A stretch of DNA of 64,000 nt from an uncultured Clostridia bacterium (GCA_944393405.1 CALYAC010000004.1:67410-131409); one strand, 5' to 3'. Shown: positions 32,063 through 41,774, numbered from the stretch's first letter. Program-made: numbers and translations. The notes: generated by a model not told the origin, from the letters alone.

Positions 32063-32344
32063 TTATTCTGCTGTATATGGTAATACTGCTATTTGTCTTG
32101 CTCTTTTTACTGCTAATGTTATATCTCTTTGATGTTTTGCACAAGCTCCAGTTGCTCTCCTTGGAAGTATTTTTCCTTTATCATTAACAAATTTTCTTAT
32201 TTGATCAGCATTTTTATAATCTAATACTAAGTTTTTGTCAGCACATAAAGGACATACTTTCTTTCTCATTTTTCTAAATTTTGGATTGTAATCATTATCA
32301 GCATTATTGTTTCTATTATTTCTTTTATTTTTCTTGTCAGCCAT
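32063..32344 (-). CDS. rpsR: Ribosomal protein bS18
   Basis: Component of the 30S platform that pairs with S6. [40 protein letters not shown] and [11 protein letters not shown] are diagnostic, including the Cys pair CPLC. 93 aa with a basic/Asn-rich N-terminal extension. Third gene of the conserved rpsF-ssb-rpsR operon. Confidence 0.98.
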   Translation of the reverse strand: MADKKNKRNNRNNNADNDYNPKFRKMRKKVCPLCADKNLVLDYKNADQIRKFVNDKGKILPRRATGACAKHQRDITLAVKRARQIAVLPYTAE

Positions 32345-32438
32345 TTTCTTACCCCCTTACTTGACTAAATTTATAAGGTTTAAGTAGTTTTTACTTATTT
32401 ATATATGTATAATAATTTACTTTATCTCTAAATTTACT

Positions 32439-32870
32439 TTAAAATGGTAAATCATCACCTGAAGATATTTCAAAATCTGAATTTGATCCTGCAGATGGCA
32501 TTGCACCAAATGTAGCATCAAATGTTGATGAACCTGTATCTGTTCCATCTCTTTTGCTATCTGCAAAATATGCTTCTTCTGCTACAACTTCTGTAACATA
32601 ATGTTTTTGTCCTTGTTCATCATCCCATGTTCTTGTTTGTAATCTTCCTGTTATTGCTACTTGTTGACCTTTTTTATAATATTTACTACAAAACTCTCCA
32701 AGTTTTCCCCAAGCTACTACATTTATGAAGTCTGCTTGTCTTTCTTCTCCTTGTCTTACAAATCTTCTATTAACTGCTAAGCTAAAAGAAGCTACAAGTG
32801 TATTACTTGTTTGAGTATATCTTACTTCTGGGTCTCTTGTTAATCTTCCCATTAAAATTACTTTATTCAT
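32439..32870 (-). CDS. ssb: Single-stranded DNA-binding protein
   Basis: OB-fold protein protecting ssDNA. MNKVILMGRLTRDPEVRYTQ, NVVAWGKLGEFCSKYYKKG and GRLQTRTWDDEQGQKHYVTE; the acidic tail ends SGDDLPF, the conserved partner-binding tip. 143 aa. Middle gene of rpsF-ssb-rpsR. Confidence 0.98.
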   Translation of the reverse strand: MNKVILMGRLTRDPEVRYTQTSNTLVASFSLAVNRRFVRQGEERQADFINVVAWGKLGEFCSKYYKKGQQVAITGRLQTRTWDDEQGQKHYVTEVVAEEAYFADSKRDGTDTGSSTFDATFGAMPSAGSNSDFEISSGDDLPF

Positions 32871-32930
32871 ATTTTACACCATTTACCTTTCGTATATTAA
32901 AGGCCCCCGATTTGTGGGTTAGTTAGTTAA

Positions 32931-33209
32931 TTATTTTTTTATAACTATAAATTTTATTACTTCATCAGTGATTCTGTAATTTCTTTCAAGTTCTGCGATT
33001 AAGCTTGGATTAGCTTCGAAATCAAATACTACATAGTATCCTTCTTTATTTTTCTTTACTTCATAAGCTAATTTTTTCTTTCCTAAATCATTAACTTGTT
33101 CTACTTTTCCATCACTATTAATTAATGTTGTAAATCTATCTGTTAATTCTTTTAATGCATTTTCTTCAACATTTGGATTAATAATGACAACACTCTCGTA
33201 TTTATTCAT
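32931..33209 (-). CDS. rpsF: Ribosomal protein bS6
   Basis: 30S protein binding S18 and 16S rRNA. MNKYESVVIINPNVEENALK, DLGKKKLAYEVKKNKEGYYV and LERNYRITDEVIKFIVIKK. 92 aa. AAGGAGGTGAAAG precedes the ATG. The ssb-proximal gap (32871-32930) holds a small G-rich hairpin-like stretch (GGGGGCC) whose role I cannot assign. Confidence 0.98.
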   Translation of the reverse strand: MNKYESVVIINPNVEENALKELTDRFTTLINSDGKVEQVNDLGKKKLAYEVKKNKEGYYVVFDFEANPSLIAELERNYRITDEVIKFIVIKK

Positions 33210-33297
33210 TATCTTTCACCTCCTTATGGATATATAACCTATGAACATAAATGTCATAAGTAAGGAAAAATAGCTAAGCTATTTTCTAACGCTAACT

Positions 33298-33326
33298 ATT
33301 CTAACATATTTTTTGATTTTTTACAA
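33298..33326 (-). promoter_or_regulatory. rpsF promoter
   Basis: Minus-strand TTGTAA (33321-33326), 17-bp spacer, TAGAAT (33298-33303). The leader down to rpsF contains a small hairpin around AAAATAGC/GCTATTTT (about 33265-33285), possibly a regulatory site. Confidence 0.65.
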
Positions 33327-33391
33327 GTAATTTATTAAATTTTTTGATTTATCAGTATCTTTAAGACATTTTTTATTATTAATTATTCAAT

Positions 33392-33420
33392 TTGACACAT
33401 TTTCAAATTTATAGTAATAT
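33392..33420 (+). promoter_or_regulatory. glmS promoter
   Basis: TTGACA (33392-33397), 17-bp spacer, TAATAT (33415-33420), upstream of the ribozyme. It is divergent from rpsF. Confidence 0.75.
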
Positions 33421-33484
33421 ACTACCATATACTAAGAAATGCTTTACAAATATAAAATTTAGAAGGAAAGGAGTGTAATTTTGT

Positions 33485-33650
33485 TAGTGTAAGCGCCAGG
33501 ACGTATATTTTATACGTTGACGAGGTTAGAAACTTTATCGAAATATTCGGCGGATGGTTTCTTGGCATCGGATTACTGCCACAAATACTAGTCAAAACCT
33601 AATAGTAATATTAGAATACAATACTAGTAGGGTAATCTTTATTTGTAGTG
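33485..33650 (+). ncRNA. glmS ribozyme (GlcN6P-responsive)
   Basis: Self-cleaving riboswitch in the glmS leader. The conserved 5' core AAGCGCCAGGAC (cleavage expected just before G33493), followed by GTTGACGAGGTTAGAA, ATCGAAATATTCGGCGGATGG and the 3' pairing elements. GlcN6P binding cuts the mRNA and lowers GlmS production. Confidence 0.93.
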
Positions 33651-33683
33651 CTTTCTTAAATATATTTTAAGGAGGTATTTTTT

Positions 33684-35537
33684 ATGTGTGGTATCGTAGG
33701 ATACATAGGCAATAAAAAAGCAACCCCTGTGCTGATAGATGGCCTTTTATGTCTAGAATATAGAGGTTATGATTCAGCTGGAATTGCTACAATTGAAAAA
33801 GCCGAAATAAAAGTTATGAAAGATAAAGGTAGAGTTAACAATTTATACAATATAGAAGGTATAAATGATTTAGAAGGTACTGTCGGTATCGCTCATACTA
33901 GATGGGCAACACATGGTAAACCTTCAAAAGAAAACTCTCACCCACATATGGATAATAGTAAAACTTTTGCTGTTGTTCATAATGGAATTATAGAAAATTA
34001 TTCTGAATTAAGAGAATTCTTGAGCAAAAACGGATATAATTTTCTATCTCAAACTGATACAGAAGTTATTCCTAACTTAATTCATTACTATTATACTAAT
34101 GGACCTGTATCAATTTTAGAAGATAAAAAAGAAAGATTTTTAGGAGCAGTTAAATCTGCTGTATATGATTTAAAAGGTAGTTATGCTATAGAAGCAATTT
34201 CACCAATTTGTCCTGATGAAATTATTGTAGTCAGAAAAGATAGTCCTTTAGTTATAGGTAAAGGCAAAGGTGAAAACTTTATCGCTTCTGATATTCCTGC
34301 AATCTTAAAGCATACCAAAGAATTTTATTTATTAGATGATAATGAATTTGCAGTTGTTTCAAAAAGTAAAGTTAGATTTTTTGATAATGGCTTAATTGAA
34401 CATAATAAAGCTATCAAAAATATTGAGTGGGATGCTAATGCTGCAGGTAAAGATGGTTATGAAGACTATATGTTAAAAGAAATAAATGAACAACCTACAG
34501 CAATAAGAGAAACAATTGGTTCAAGATTTAAACTTGGAGAAAAATGTTCTTTTGATGATATAGATATTTCTAAAGAATATTTGTCTAGTATTAATAGAAT
34601 TTTCTTTGTAGCATGTGGTACAGCATGGCATGCTGGATTAGCCGGAAAAGCATTAATGGAACATTTATGCAAAATACCAACAGAAGTAGATATCGCTTCT
34701 GAATTTAGATATAGAAACCCTATAATTGATGAACATACTTTATGCATATATATTAGTCAATCCGGTGAGACAGCTGATACAATTGCAGCATTAAAACTTG
34801 CAAAAGAACATGGAGCAAAAACTCTTGCTATTTCAAATGTCATCGGAAGTTCAATTACAAGAGAAGCTGACTATTCTATATATACTCACGCTGGACCTGA
34901 AATAGCTGTTGCATCAACAAAAGCATATACATCTCAAGTAGCATTAATTGCAATTTTGGCTATGTATTTTGCTGAAGTTCTTGGTACTTCTAATGAATCA
35001 GAAATTGAAAATCTAAAATCTGATTTAATAGATTTACCTTCAAAAATTGAACAAATATTAGCTAATGTAGATCCAATAAAGAATTTTGCTAAAAAAGTAT
35101 ATACTGAAAAAGATATGTTTTTCTTAGGAAGAGGTTCTGATTACAATGTTGCATTAGAAGGATCTCTAAAACTAAAAGAAATTTCATATATTCATTCTGA
35201 AGCATATGCTGCAGGTGAATTAAAGCATGGACCTATAGCACTTATAGAAAATGGAGTTACAGTAATAGGTATTATTACAAACCCTAATCTAGTTGAAAAA
35301 TCAATTAGTAATATTCAAGAAGTTATAACAAGAGGAGCCAAAACATTAATTATAACAAATCAAATTATACCTAATGGACATTTTGATTATGTATTAAATA
35401 TACCTGAAACAAATCCTCTTATCTCACCTATTCTATCTGTTATTCCTATGCAACTTCTTTCTTACTACATCTCTAAATTTAAAGGTTTAGATGTAGATAA
35501 GCCAAGAAATCTTGCGAAATCAGTAACAGTTGAATAA
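33684..35537 (+). CDS. glmS: Glucosamine-fructose-6-phosphate aminotransferase
   Basis: Makes GlcN6P, the first step to UDP-GlcNAc. N-terminal Ntn glutaminase with Cys1 (MCGIVGYIGN), HTRWATHGKPS and NGIIENYSELR; two SIS domains with FVACGTAWHAGLAGK, ISQSGETADTIAAL and LGRGSDYNVALEGSLKLKE; ends LAKSVTVE. 617 aa, complete. AAGGAGG precedes the ATG. Controlled by the upstream glmS ribozyme. Confidence 0.98.
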   Translation: MCGIVGYIGNKKATPVLIDGLLCLEYRGYDSAGIATIEKAEIKVMKDKGRVNNLYNIEGINDLEGTVGIAHTRWATHGKPSKENSHPHMDNSKTFAVVHNGIIENYSELREFLSKNGYNFLSQTDTEVIPNLIHYYYTNGPVSILEDKKERFLGAVKSAVYDLKGSYAIEAISPICPDEIIVVRKDSPLVIGKGKGENFIASDIPAILKHTKEFYLLDDNEFAVVSKSKVRFFDNGLIEHNKAIKNIEWDANAAGKDGYEDYMLKEINEQPTAIRETIGSRFKLGEKCSFDDIDISKEYLSSINRIFFVACGTAWHAGLAGKALMEHLCKIPTEVDIASEFRYRNPIIDEHTLCIYISQSGETADTIAALKLAKEHGAKTLAISNVIGSSITREADYSIYTHAGPEIAVASTKAYTSQVALIAILAMYFAEVLGTSNESEIENLKSDLIDLPSKIEQILANVDPIKNFAKKVYTEKDMFFLGRGSDYNVALEGSLKLKEISYIHSEAYAAGELKHGPIALIENGVTVIGIITNPNLVEKSISNIQEVITRGAKTLIITNQIIPNGHFDYVLNIPETNPLISPILSVIPMQLLSYYISKFKGLDVDKPRNLAKSVTVE

Positions 35538-35715
35538 ATTAGTATTTATGAATACAAATTTAGTTAAGTTAATTAAATTTATTATATATCACAAAGGAAA
35601 AATATTTTAATAACCAAAGATTAGATATAAATAAAAAATAATATAGAATAAAAACATAGAATATAAATTATAAAAAATAAAAATAATAGAATTAAAATAA
35701 ATAACATAGAATAAC

Positions 35716-35748
35716 AAAGTGAGCAAAACCTACTAATTTGCTCACTTT
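35716..35748. terminator. Terminator after protease gene and glmS
   Basis: AAAGTGAGCAAA (35716-35727) pairs with TTTGCTCACTTT (35737-35748). In frame 0 the protease reading frame would run through this hairpin; after a +1 shift it stops at 35751, 3 bp before it. The 35538-35715 stretch after glmS is AT-rich with no other feature seen. Confidence 0.85.
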
Positions 35749-35750
35749 TA

Positions 35751-36951
35751 TTATTTTTCTTCTTTCCCTATATGTTGCTTTTTGCCTTGTCCGCTTCTCT
35801 CCTTGTTTTTCTAAAACTTCATTAACATCTACTTCTACTCTTTTAAGCCATGGTTTATCATCATTCCTTCCTACCGGTTTTGCTACTGCTTGATAATGAG
35901 TTCTTTGCCTAAAATAATCTCTTTCACATATTAAAAATTTGTCATATTCAGATAATAGTTCCTCTCTTTTTTCAGGAGATAATTTATTTAATCTTGGCAT
36001 CAAAATTCTATCTATAACCATTTTCTCTGAAGATTTTATTTTATCAGTAATTAATCTTTTCTTTCCTTGTATTTTAGAATCTAATTCTTGATTTTCTTTT
36101 CCATCTTCTTCTGAATCTTCTAAGCTCCAATATTCATAAATTCCATTAGATATATCATCCATATTTCTTGATAACTCTTTAAATACTTTTCTATCAAAGC
36201 TCTTTTCTACTTTTCTTGCTGTATTTCTATCATATAACCCTCTAAACAAAGTATTCTTATCAATTCCCCTTGCAAGCATCATTTGTCTTATGATATTGGA
36301 ATTTATTGCATAATATCCTTCATTAAAATCCTGATTAGTATATACAGTATGTCCAAATGCCTCTTCTTCTCTATAATCTTCATCTTGATAAGCAAACATT
36401 TCTACTACAGCTTCATTAAAATATTCGTTCTCTTTTTTAGGTTCTTCTGTCTCAAAATCAAAAACATCTTCTCTAGAATATCCAGAAATTAAAGTTGGTC
36501 TTTTTTGCCAGAATTTTTTTACTAATTCACCACTTAACATATGAGTCATTTCATGTCTAATAAATTCATATATTAATTCTTTATCCTCTTCTAGTATATT
36601 TACATTAACGCTCAGAATGTTAAATACATTATCTACATTTCCAATACCATATGGATTATCTTTATATCCATCTGCTAATTCTATCTCAATGATTTTTGAA
36701 TTTATTCTATTTATAATTTCATCTCTAGGTAAATCAGTATGTTCTTCTATAAACGAAATTGCTTCATCAAAAATATCAACTAATTTTTCTACACGTTTAT
36801 CAAAAATATATGTTCTATCTAAAGCACATATTCCTGTATTTAAATCTCTGAAGTCATCTTCAAAATCATCATATTCCTCTAATGAATTCTCATATTCTTC
36901 AATTATTCTCCTATATTCTTCTTCATCAAATTCTTCTTCGTTTTCTTTCAT
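35751..36951 (-). CDS. HExxH putative zinc metalloprotease, CGG +1 site near end
   Basis: Acidic protein with the zinc-protease motif in EFIRHEMTHMLSG (about residue 135) and a downstream Glu in NEAVVEMFAYQDED. No membrane segment. Frame 0 gives 419 aa and reads across the terminator hairpin with an odd tail ending LVGFAHFVILCYLF. Skipping C of the CGG at 35791-35793 gives G-Q-G-K-K-Q-H-I-G-K-E-E-K and a stop at 35751 (about 399 aa). Family not recognised. It follows bofA in one operon; BofA inhibits a membrane metalloprotease elsewhere, so a sporulation link is conceivable but unproven. Confidence 0.75.
35791..35793 (-). other. In-frame CGG, putative +1 site 5 (protease)
   Basis: Minus strand GAG AAG CGG ACA AGG; skipping the C gives GAG AAG GGA CAA GGC and a stop just before the terminator. 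Quadruplet CGGA. Evidence is weaker than at sites 1-4 because frame 0 also stays open. Confidence 0.5.
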
Positions 36952-37031
36952 TTGTATCTCCCATAGTTTTATAATCAGATATTATCATATAAATTTATTG
37001 TTTACAACAAATTTTATTTTTTTATTTATAT

Positions 37032-37296
37032 TTACCCGAATTATTATTTTAAGAAAAACTAATAATATTGCTCCTGGTATTCCTAAAATTCCTACTAATA
37101 TTGAAGTTAGTAAATTTAATCCTATATGGAACCCAAAATTCATTCCAATTATATTGATTATATAAATTAAGAGTCCGCCTAAAATTGAATTAAAAACTAG
37201 TTTTAAGATTTTTTTTAATGGCCATATAAATACTTTTCCTATAATAAATAATAAAACTATACATATTATAAAAGTTCCAACTGAATTTATATCCAT
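37032..37296 (-). CDS. bofA: Pro-sigma-K processing inhibitor BofA, CGG +1 site at end
   Basis: Membrane inhibitor of sigma-K processing in sporulation. Start MDINSVGTFIICIVLLFIIG, then PLKKILKLVFNSILGGLLIY, MNFGFHIGLNLLTSILVGIL and GIPGAILLVFLKIII, all as in BofA. Frame 0 runs on as R-V-N-I-N-K... to 103 aa. Skipping the C of CGG (37036-37038) gives GGG TAA, that is ...KIIIG, at 87 aa, the length of Bacillus subtilis BofA, which also ends just after this helix. Immediately downstream of the yaaL homologue as in Bacilli. Strong family call; the end point is inferred. Confidence 0.88.
37036..37038 (-). other. In-frame CGG, putative +1 site 4 (bofA)
   Basis: Minus strand ATA ATT CGG GTA AAT; skipping the C gives ATT GGG TAA. 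Quadruplet CGGG, followed by an immediate stop. Confidence 0.7.
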
Positions 37297-37353
37297 ATAT
37301 TAGCACCCCTTTATAAAAGATATGTTAATATTAGGACAAATATTCTTTTAATA

Positions 37354-37626
37354 TTAAGCTTTGTTTTTTCTTATATATATTTCATTAATCATATCCAATA
37401 CAATTCCTTTTTTATGAGCTTTTTTCATAAGATAATCTAATTTTGTCTGATTTGCTTTTATCTGATACGAATAATAATCTATTAGTCCTTCTTCTGCAAA
37501 TTCAAAATTTTTATATGCTTCTTCCAATTCATTTTTTGTTTTTATAATACTAACTATTAATTCTAAGTTTTTCTCCTCCTCAGATCTATCTTCTATCTTT
37601 TCTTCTTTAATATATTTCTCGTACAT
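37354..37626 (-). CDS. yaaL: DUF2508 protein (YaaL-like)
   Basis: 90 aa, highly charged, mostly helical (MYEKYIKEEKIEDRSEEEK; IVSIIKTKNELEEAYKNFEF; LIDYYSYQIKANQTKLDYLM). Pattern and position directly before bofA match YaaL/DUF2508 proteins. Function unknown. GGAGG precedes the ATG. Confidence 0.85.
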   Translation of the reverse strand: MYEKYIKEEKIEDRSEEEKNLELIVSIIKTKNELEEAYKNFEFAEEGLIDYYSYQIKANQTKLDYLMKKAHKKGIVLDMINEIYIRKNKA

Positions 37627-37688
37627 ATATCCTCCAATATATTTATTTTTTATATTATTTTATTCTTATTCATGTAAATTTATTCATT

Positions 37689-38522
37689 TTATACAAATAT
37701 TAGAAATAGAATTATCCCAACTGACTGAATTATAAACAAATTCATCATATTAGAAAATAGTAAATTACTTGTAGCTTCAATAATTCCTTCATGTGATGTT
37801 TTATCTTTATTGTACTTTTGAGATTCCCAAAATGTAATAAATTCAGGAATACTTGTAATCATGCCAAGCAATATTCCTACTATAAATTCTGGTACATTCA
37901 ATTTCTCACATAATATTTCTAAAATATTACCTAATAAATTTCCAATAAAATATAAGCCAATTGCAGATAATATTAGTATAACTATATTAATAAATAAATC
38001 TTCTTTAGAATATTTTCTATTTCTTTTTTCATTTATTTTTTCAATATCAATTATATCTTTTTGGGTATATAATTTATGAGCATTTTTACTAATTTTATTA
38101 AATATATAAAATAATATTATAAACAATAAAATATAAATAGTATTAATTTGAATGTTAAGAAAAAAAATTATAATTGGAATAATAATAGTTACAATCACAA
38201 GAAGAAGATCTATTTTAATCGCCTTGTTTCTTAACTTTCTTTGATTTTTATTTATAACTATTGTAGTAATATATTGAATTAAATTTATTATATTTGAACT
38301 AATAACATTAAATATTGCTGTATCTAATAGTCCTGTTACAGCAGAAAAAGATACAGTCAAAAGTTCTGGAATAGATGTTGTAAATCCAGCTATATTTCCT
38401 ACTATCTTTGGTTTTAATTTTAAATTTTCTGCAATATTTCTTAAAATTTTTATTAAAACATATTTTGAAATTAAAACAATTAAAATTGAGTAAATAAAAA
38501 ATAGTATGAATTCTTTTATCAT
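37689..38522 (-). CDS. CaCA-family cation exchanger
   Basis: 277 aa membrane protein with two related alpha-repeat motifs: GNIAGFTTSIPELLTVSFSA (about 44-63) and GILLGMITSIPEFITFWESQ (about 218-237), the Glu-containing ion sites of sodium/calcium exchangers. About 9-10 helices. Shorter than classic CaCA proteins (about 300-350 aa). The ion is unknown. It stands alone, with its own upstream gap. Confidence 0.82.
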   Translation of the reverse strand: MIKEFILFFIYSILIVLISKYVLIKILRNIAENLKLKPKIVGNIAGFTTSIPELLTVSFSAVTGLLDTAIFNVISSNIINLIQYITTIVINKNQRKLRNKAIKIDLLLVIVTIIIPIIIFFLNIQINTIYILLFIILFYIFNKISKNAHKLYTQKDIIDIEKINEKRNRKYSKEDLFINIVILILSAIGLYFIGNLLGNILEILCEKLNVPEFIVGILLGMITSIPEFITFWESQKYNKDKTSHEGIIEATSNLLFSNMMNLFIIQSVGIILFLIFV

Positions 38523-38683
38523 AAATTAATTACCACCTTTTAACAAAATCATTATTATTCTATCCATATATCCACATTTTAGTAAATTTTTCTTGATATT
38601 TTTTTTATTTGGTGGTAAAATATTATCATTGTTAATATTGATAAACATTTGATAAAAGAATAGTAACATAATTAATTTTATAT

Positions 38684-38865
38684 AGAGAGACTATGGTTGG
38701 TGTAAATAGTTTAAAATATTATGCGAATCTACTTTTAGAGTTTTTTTATGAAAGTAAAACCGTGTGATGCTAGGTTATAAGCATTTTAGAGATGTCAATT
38801 TTTGATTAATTAAGGTGGCACCGCGGATTATATTCGTCCTTATATATAGTATAAGGGCGATTTTT
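38684..38865 (+). ncRNA. T-box leader of serS
   Basis: tRNA-sensing antiterminator. The T-box core AAGGTGGCACCGCGG (38812-38826) is followed by the terminator TCGTCCTTATA/TATAAGGGCGA (38834-38844, 38850-38860) and T5. Stem I with AGAGAGACTATGGTTGG starts about 38684; a candidate specifier is TCT (Ser) in GAATCTAC. Uncharged tRNA-Ser should open the leader and induce serS. Confidence 0.92.
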
Positions 38866-38965
38866 GTATTTATAATAAAACAAATCAAATTAATTAAATG
38901 TTTTAATTTTCATTATATTATTTTAGTATATTAATTTTAAATATATATTGTAAGGAGGAGTTTTT

Positions 38966-40252
38966 ATGATAGACATTAAGTTTTTAAGAGAAAATCCTGA
39001 TGTTGTAAAAGAAAACATTAAGAAAAAATTTCAAGATCATAAACTTGTTTTAGTTGATGAAGTATTAGATCTTGATCAAAAAAACAGAGAAGCAAAATTA
39101 AAAGGTGATGAACTTAGAATGAAAAGAAATTCATTAAGTTCTGAAATCGGTAATTTGATGAAATCTGGCAAAAAAGATGAAGCAGAAAAAATAAAAGCAG
39201 AAGTTCAAAAAATCAATAGCGAACTTTCACAAAATGAAAAATTAGAAAATGAATATTCAGAAGCAATAACAGAAAGAATGATGAAAATACCTAATATAAT
39301 TCATGATTCAGTTCCAATTGGTGAAAACGATAGTAAAAATGTTGAAATAGAAAAATTTGGTGAACCTGTTGTTCCAGATTATGAAGTTCCTTATCATGCT
39401 GATATAATGGAAAGCTTAGATGGTTTAGATTTAGATTCTGCTCGTAGAGTTGCTGGAAATGGTTTTTACTACTTAATGGGTAATGTTGCAAGATTACATT
39501 CAGCAATACTTTCATACGCAAGAGATTTTATGATTAACAAAGGATTTACTTATTGCATTCCACCTTTTATGATTCGTAGTGATGTCGTTACAGGTGTAAT
39601 GAGTTTTGAGGAAATGGATGCTATGATGTATAAAATTGAAGGTGAAGATCTTTACTTAATTGGTACAAGTGAACATTCTATGATAGGAAAATTTAAAGGA
39701 CAGATCTTACAAAAAGCTGATATGCCATATACAATGACTTCATACTCACCATGTTTTAGAAAAGAAAAAGGAGCACATGGTATAGAAGAACGTGGTGTAT
39801 ATCGTATACATCAATTTGAAAAGCAAGAAATGATTGTAGTATGTGAACCAGAAGATAGCTGGAAATGGTATGATAAATTATGGTCATACACAGTTGAATT
39901 ATTTAGAAGTATGGATATTCCAGTTCGTACTCTTGAATGTTGTAGTGGAGATTTAGCTGATTTAAAAGCTAAAAGCTGTGATGTTGAAGCATGGAGTCCA
40001 AGACAACAAAAATACTTTGAAGTTGGAAGTTGTTCAAACTTAACAGATGCTCAAGCAAGACGTTTAGGTATTAGAATAAAAGGTGAAAAGGGAAACTATT
40101 ATGCACATACTTTAAACAATACTGTAGTTGCTCCACCTCGTATGTTAATTGCATTTTTAGAAAATAACTATAATAAAGATGGAAGTATAAATATTCCAGA
40201 AGTATTAAGACCATATATGGGTGGAATTGATAAATTAGTACCTAAGAAATAG
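38966..40252 (+). CDS. serS: Seryl-tRNA synthetase
   Basis: Class II enzyme charging tRNA-Ser. An N-terminal coiled-coil arm (about 30-110), motif 2 YSPCFRKEKGAHGIEERGVY and motif 3 AHTLNNTVVAPPRMLIAFLE. 428 aa, complete. AAGGAGGAG precedes the ATG. Controlled by the T-box upstream. Confidence 0.98.
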   Translation: MIDIKFLRENPDVVKENIKKKFQDHKLVLVDEVLDLDQKNREAKLKGDELRMKRNSLSSEIGNLMKSGKKDEAEKIKAEVQKINSELSQNEKLENEYSEAITERMMKIPNIIHDSVPIGENDSKNVEIEKFGEPVVPDYEVPYHADIMESLDGLDLDSARRVAGNGFYYLMGNVARLHSAILSYARDFMINKGFTYCIPPFMIRSDVVTGVMSFEEMDAMMYKIEGEDLYLIGTSEHSMIGKFKGQILQKADMPYTMTSYSPCFRKEKGAHGIEERGVYRIHQFEKQEMIVVCEPEDSWKWYDKLWSYTVELFRSMDIPVRTLECCSGDLADLKAKSCDVEAWSPRQQKYFEVGSCSNLTDAQARRLGIRIKGEKGNYYAHTLNNTVVAPPRMLIAFLENNYNKDGSINIPEVLRPYMGGIDKLVPKK

Positions 40253-40280
40253 TCTTTAATAAAATTGATATAAAATCATA

Positions 40281-40319
40281 AAAAATAGGACCTTTACTTT
40301 GCGAAAGTATCGGTCCTTA
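40281..40319 (-). terminator. Terminator of the 40329 gene
   Basis: AAGGACC/GGTCC outer stem with an inner ACTTTCGCAAAGT stem-loop; the minus strand ends in ATTTTTT. More G+C-rich than native terminators. Confidence 0.85.
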
Positions 40320-40328
40320 TCCTTCATC

Positions 40329-40535
40329 TTAGCTGTATTTATCCAATTCTATTTTGGCTTCAGCTAAAATTTGCTGCGTTCTGGCATGAATTTTCTCGGC
40401 CTCTTCGCAGTCTTTTAGAGTTGCCTCTTTTATCATTTTGAGATATGGATCGCCGTATGTCGGCATTGTCCTTACTCTCCTTGTTGCTTCCTTAAGTTCT
40501 TCTTCTACGCTTTTCTTTTTTCCATTTTTCTTCAT
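40329..40535 (-). CDS. Small orphan helical protein, higher G+C
   Basis: 68 aa, basic and helical: MKKNGKKKSVEEELKEATRR then PTYGDPYLKMIKEATLKDCE and an Ala/Glu-rich end. No family recognised. GAGAGGC lies upstream of the ATG. Composition is richer in G+C than neighbours and it has its own terminator, like the genes at 13.5, 17.6 and 59 kb. No in-frame CGG. Confidence 0.6.
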   Translation of the reverse strand: MKKNGKKKSVEEELKEATRRVRTMPTYGDPYLKMIKEATLKDCEEAEKIHARTQQILAEAKIELDKYS

Positions 40536-40759
40536 GTTCGTAGGCCTCTCTTTTTCTTTTTAAACATTTGCAAGTTGCTTAAATTTTATTATACCATATT
40601 TTAGAAATTTTCTCAATTTAGTAAAGTTGAAAAAATTTAAACCTTATGTTAGAATAAAATCATTCGAGATTAATAATCTAAAGTATTTGAGATAATTATT
40701 ATATAAAACTATAGTAAACTATAATTATAATTTTGTATATATAGATTTGGAGTGTATTA

Positions 40760-41758
40760 ATGATTGATAAAAATGTCAAAAATGAATTAATATCAATAAT
40801 CGTTCCTGTATATAATGTAGAAAAATATCTATCGGAGTGTATTGATAGTTTAATCTATCAAACTTATTCTAATATTGAAATTATTTTAATTGATGATGGT
40901 TCAACAGATTCTTCTGGTGATATTTGTGATAACTATTCTAAAAAAGATAAACGTATAAAAGTAATTCATAAAGAAAATACTGGACTATCAGACTCAAGAA
41001 ATATCGGTATAAATCAATCAAAAGGCAATTTAATTACCTTTGTTGATTCAGATGATGTTATTGATACTACTATGATAGATGTTTTATATAAAAACATGCA
41101 AAAAGAAAATGCAGATATTTCTATTATCGCATATACACTATTATGTAAAAGCGGCAATAAATATCCTTTATTTTCTAATATCTATATGACATTAAATAGT
41201 AAAGATGCTATAGATTATAGCTATAGAATGAGATACTTTTCAATTTCTGCTTGTGGTAAATTGTATAAGAAACATTTATTTAATAATATTAAATATCCTG
41301 TTAATAAAATATGTGAAGATCAATATACAACTTATAAGCTTTTTTATAAATCAAATATTATAGTATATGATTCATCACCCTTATACTTTTATAGACGTAG
41401 AAAATCATCTATTATGAATAGTAAAATCTCTAATAGTTTTGATTGTATCCTAAGTTCAAAAGAAGTTCTTAAGTTTACTACAAAAATATATGATAGTCCT
41501 ATAGAAAGTGTTAGATTAAACTATGTACTTTTCTGTTTACTTTTTTATAATAGTTCTATTTTAAAAAATACTTTCTTTACTAGACCAAATAAATATACTA
41601 CCAAAATCATAAAGAAAAATAAGAAACTATTACTTAATACACATATACTTTCAAATTTCAAAAAAATTCAAATATTAATTTTTTTGTATTTAAAACCATT
41701 ATATGTTTTACTTTATAAAACTTTTTCATTCTTTAGAAATCTTAATTATTTTGAATAA
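40760..41758 (+). CDS. Family 2 glycosyltransferase
   Basis: 332 aa GT-A enzyme of the EpsJ-like type. LISIIVPVYNVEKYLSECID, IILIDDGSTDSSGDICDNYS, GLSDSRNIGINQSKGNLITF and the DxD site VDSDDVIDTTMID. Ends in hydrophobic and aromatic-rich segment (ILIFLYLKPLYVLLYKTF). Stands alone away from the two polysaccharide operons; native codon use. Its sugar is unknown. Confidence 0.92.
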   Translation: MIDKNVKNELISIIVPVYNVEKYLSECIDSLIYQTYSNIEIILIDDGSTDSSGDICDNYSKKDKRIKVIHKENTGLSDSRNIGINQSKGNLITFVDSDDVIDTTMIDVLYKNMQKENADISIIAYTLLCKSGNKYPLFSNIYMTLNSKDAIDYSYRMRYFSISACGKLYKKHLFNNIKYPVNKICEDQYTTYKLFYKSNIIVYDSSPLYFYRRRKSSIMNSKISNSFDCILSSKEVLKFTTKIYDSPIESVRLNYVLFCLLFYNSSILKNTFFTRPNKYTTKIIKKNKKLLLNTHILSNFKKIQILIFLYLKPLYVLLYKTFSFFRNLNYFE

Positions 41759-41774
41759 TAAGAAAGGAGTAATT

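Noticed and set aside
32871..32930. S6:S18 autoregulatory leader between rpsF and ssb
   Set aside because: A G-rich hairpin is present but I cannot match the known motif with confidence, and it lies after rpsF, not before it.
38941..40252. CGG-like triplets in serS, glmS and other native genes
   Set aside because: All those I checked are out of frame (for example ATC GGT or TCC GGT), so they do not support or weaken the CGG idea by themselves.
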